Shown here in pieces: positions 18,955 to 20,835 of a stretch of 20,835 nucleotides of DNA. The DNA is taken from contig JAANSK020276602.1 of NCBI GenBank assembly GCA_011763485.2, forward strand, positions 1 through 20,835, read 5' to 3'. Within the stretch, counting starts at the first letter, position 1. Each line of letters opens with the position of its first letter. The notes beneath the pieces were generated by a model, which was not told where the DNA came from, did no database searches, and worked only from the letters and a program-made list of their open reading frames with translations. The position numbers and the translations under genes were made by a program. This DNA comes from Isoetes engelmannii. Its lineage: Eukaryota; Streptophyta; Lycopodiopsida; Isoetales; Isoetaceae.

Positions 18955-19592
18955 GCCGGATTATTTCTTGTTGACAGGCCAAGATCTGGCCTTCCTGCTC
19001 GATTCCCATACATTCAATACAAGCTTTCTGTTGGTCCCGAATAATATCAAAGGCAACCGTCAAGTCTCGCATTTTCTTCCAGCCTTGATCTTTCCTCTCT
19101 TCCAGCTCAAGAATTAACTTCCAATCCCTATACTCCTATGAGTTTTCCTGTTGAGCTCGTCTGCATGCCGCCTCTCCTTTACACATCGTCTGTTTAGGCC
19201 TCATTTTGCAGGACAAGAAGATGAAGATCCGGGCTAAAACTTAGTTCTTGACAGGTTTGAAGGTTAAAGATCCGGCAGCAGAGTCAGATTACCTCTGAAG
19301 AACCCTCAAGAAGAACTAACTGGTCGAGGAAACTGTGGTTTCTTGAAATTTCTTCCAAATACCCAAATGAATTGATAGATCTGACTATCTCCCTGCCTGA
19401 ATCAGAGAATGATAGTACTGCCAAAAGGTCTGTGCTGTATTTTTCCCTAAATCTAAAGAAAGCTAAGGTGCTCGATTTCCTAGATGCAGAATGAATCCAG
19501 TTGAGGATGATAAGCCGTACATATGGTGACAGATCCTCGAGTGTGAACCCAAGACCCTGGAGAATAGCAGGTGCTAGCCCTGCCACATCCAT
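18955..19592 (-). pseudogene. LINE 5' region, ORF1-like frames
   Basis: Two frames, MDVAGLAPAILQGLGFTLED onward (19284-19592) and MRDLTVAFDIIRDQQKACIE onward (18827-19072), occupy the place of ORF1. The second is rich in Gln, Glu and Leu and could form a coiled coil, a usual ORF1p feature. No zinc knuckle or RRM is visible. The assignment is by position only. Confidence 0.4.
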
Positions 19593-19672
19593 CAGCCTGG
19601 CTCGGATCTTGAGGCACCAGCCTCAGCGCCACTAGGAGCGCCCCGTCACCCATCCGGCCAGGTTTAGAAATC

Positions 19673-19685
19673 GTACTTAACAATT
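19673..19685. repeat. Target-site duplication, right copy
   Basis: GTACTTAACAATT adjoins the 5' end of the LINE (minus strand GATTTCTAAACC). Confidence 0.9.
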
Positions 19686-19728
19686 GTATTTCTATATCTA
19701 TGTTTACTTTATGTTTTTTGACTGATAG

Positions 19729-20479
19729 GTATTTAGGACAGTCCTCTATGAAGAGGAAACTGCTCATTTTAGATGTTAATGGTGTTCTAGTAAAGACTTA
19801 TCATAGGAACAGTCCAGTGCATGTGGACAATAGGTTGTACATTACAAAAACAAGCAAAAAATTGGTTGTCTTAAGGCCTAATGCACGAGAATACTTGAAA
19901 GCAGCAATTGTTCATTTTGATATAGCCATTTGGTCTCCCATGAACCAGCACAATGTGAATGAAGTATTAGATGTGATAGAACCAATCATTAGACGAGAGT
20001 TTGCATTTATATGGGACCAGTCTAAGTGCTCGGAGATGCCATTCAAGTGGCCAATTCAGTCCTCTAAACCATTGTACCTGAAGCCTCTGTCTAAAGTTGT
20101 AAGTGAGTACCCACAATATGACGGTTGCTGCCTATTGTTGGATGATAGCATTCACAAAACTTTTGCTTCTCCACCATTCACATCCCTCTTGATACCATCC
20201 TTCACACTTGATCCAGATGATACTCTATTGGACACATTCCTGCATGTGCTTGATGTTTCTCAGGTTGAAGACTTGTCACAAATTCTAAAAGCAAACTGCA
20301 GACCAAAAGATAACATAGAGGAAGCACTTCAGATTTTGAAAACAATGTCAAAGCACCATTTTGGAGAGGAGACCACAGCACTGGTTAAAATTTATTGCAA
20401 TGGTCAGCTACAATGGTTAAGGAAGACTTATCCACTCTCAGAAAACAGTGACAGGGTACAAAAGTTTCTTGAGATGTAG
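19729..20479 (+). CDS. FCP1/NIF-domain phosphatase-like protein, terminal exon
   Basis: This encodes about 250 residues to a TAG at 20477-20479 with no break. An acceptor (TTGACTGATAG, 19718-19728) opens it; in-frame ATGs lie at 19700 and 19748. The domain is the HAD-type FCP1 homology (NIF) domain, whose active members dephosphorylate the RNA polymerase II tail or other phosphoproteins. Counted from 19700: LLILDVNGVLVK (Asp25, Asn27), VVLRPNAREYL, IAIWSPMNQHNV (Ser79), Lys128 in YLKPLSK and LLLDDS (Asp148-Asp149). The canonical DxDx(T/V) has Asn for its second Asp, so phosphoryl transfer may be weak. The C-terminal part (IEEALQILKTMSKHHFGEE) is helical and unassigned. Length fits a single-domain plant NIF protein or the last exon of a longer one. 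The LINE ends only 44 bp upstream. Confidence 0.88.
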
Positions 20480-20698
20480 GTTGTTCGTTGCAGATGTACA
20501 GACCACAATTTTGTAATACAAGCCACAATTTTGTATATGATATATAAAAACAACAGAGATGTTACAATAGGCTTTATAAGCCACAATTTTGATGTACTCA
20601 GTTTTCAAATCAATATAAATCTCAGTTTACAATGCTTTAATACAATATGAATAGTTTTGAATTAATACCTCTTGCATACAGTTTTCAGAATTCTGACT
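20480..20698. other. 3' flank of the NIF gene with ACCACAATTTTG-like repeats
   Basis: CCACAATTTTG occurs three times (near 20502, 20522 and 20581) in AT-rich sequence likely to be 3' UTR. AATATAAA-like and ATATAAAAAC stretches near 20540 and 20610 could serve as plant polyadenylation elements. No gene seen. Confidence 0.5.
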
Positions 20699-20833
20699 TC
20701 AACCTGAGTTTGGGAGGCTACACATAATTTGTTGGCAAGTGTCTTCAACCATAGTATGCAATCCACAATTCTCTTCATCTGCAATCATTTCAAAGTTAGC
20801 TAATCTGACAAGATGGCTGTACACACTAGCCAC
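20699..20833 (-). CDS. Possible C-terminal exon of a convergent gene
   Basis: The minus strand is open from the right edge for 44 codons: VASVYSHLVRLANFEMIADE then ENCGLHTMVEDTCQQIMCSL, PNSG and a stop at 20699-20701. The composition is protein-like. It is short enough to be chance and I recognise no family. An in-frame GATTGCAG could instead be an acceptor inside it. Confidence 0.3.
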   Translation of the reverse strand: MASVYSHLVRLANFEMIADEENCGLHTMVEDTCQQIMCSLPNSG

Positions 20834-20835
20834 AG

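Larger units (their letters stand above)
15256..19672 (-). mobile_element. L1-type LINE with 13-bp target duplication, internally deleted
   Basis: A 4417-bp element in minus orientation lies between perfect copies of GTACTTAACAATT (15243-15255 and 19673-19685). On the tail side, next to the left copy, is a T run (A tail of the element), as expected for target-primed reverse transcription. It encodes reverse transcriptase, connection region, zf-RVT and RNase H-like domains in the usual plant L1 order. The 5' part has ORF1-like frames. The endonuclease domain is missing except for its last motif. Stops and frameshifts in ORF2 make it inactive, but decay is modest and the intact duplication indicates a fairly young insertion. 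Confidence 0.92.

Noticed and set aside
1-20835. CRISPR array, tRNA or rRNA genes
   Set aside because: No regular spacer-repeat pattern, cloverleaf or conserved rRNA segment was seen.

Overview
The window looks like gene-poor nuclear DNA of a land plant with a large, repeat-rich genome. The plant signs are a methylenetetrahydrofolate reductase (MTHFR) fragment with plant-type residues, a pentatricopeptide-repeat (PPR) relic, a plant-style FCP1/NIF-domain gene, and an L1 LINE with the zf-RVT plus RNase H tail typical of plants. Composition is AT-rich. I cannot name a species; a gymnosperm or seed-free plant fits, but this is a weak inference.

Layout. Positions 1-602 (-) hold an open exon of a GH38 alpha-mannosidase that reads like animal lysosomal enzymes rather than plant ones, next to AT-rich DNA with paired short repeats. 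1441-2209 (+) hold a two-exon gene start of unknown function whose second exon runs into an inverted-repeat element (about 2250-3165). 3361-3800 is a four-unit degenerate tandem array with a small hairpin in each unit. 3800-7300 holds no gene I can recognise. 7309-7765 (+) is a PPR pseudogene. 7898-8851 (-) is a chimeric pseudogene: the N-terminal half of an FSH1/OVCA2-type serine hydrolase fused to three consecutive MTHFR exons with introns kept. 8850-12640 is non-coding, with microsatellites, an alternating purine-pyrimidine tract, a long stem and a possible 241-bp MITE. 12641-12904 (-) is an unassigned open frame. About 13860-14940 carries the 3' end of a Ty3/Gypsy chromovirus on the minus strand.

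The right part appears to be one host locus disrupted by a LINE. Acidic exons (14950-15187, +) are followed by a 4.4-kb L1 LINE (15256-19672, -) bounded by a perfect 13-bp target-site duplication. Directly behind it is a complete-looking FCP1/NIF phosphatase-like domain (19729-20479, +) whose catalytic signature has Asn in place of the second Asp. A short open frame on the minus strand touches the right edge.

The most notable items are the animal-like mannosidase exon, the FSH1-MTHFR chimera, the LINE with its endonuclease removed, and the degenerate hairpin tandem array. I see no evidence of a coordinated multi-gene system.
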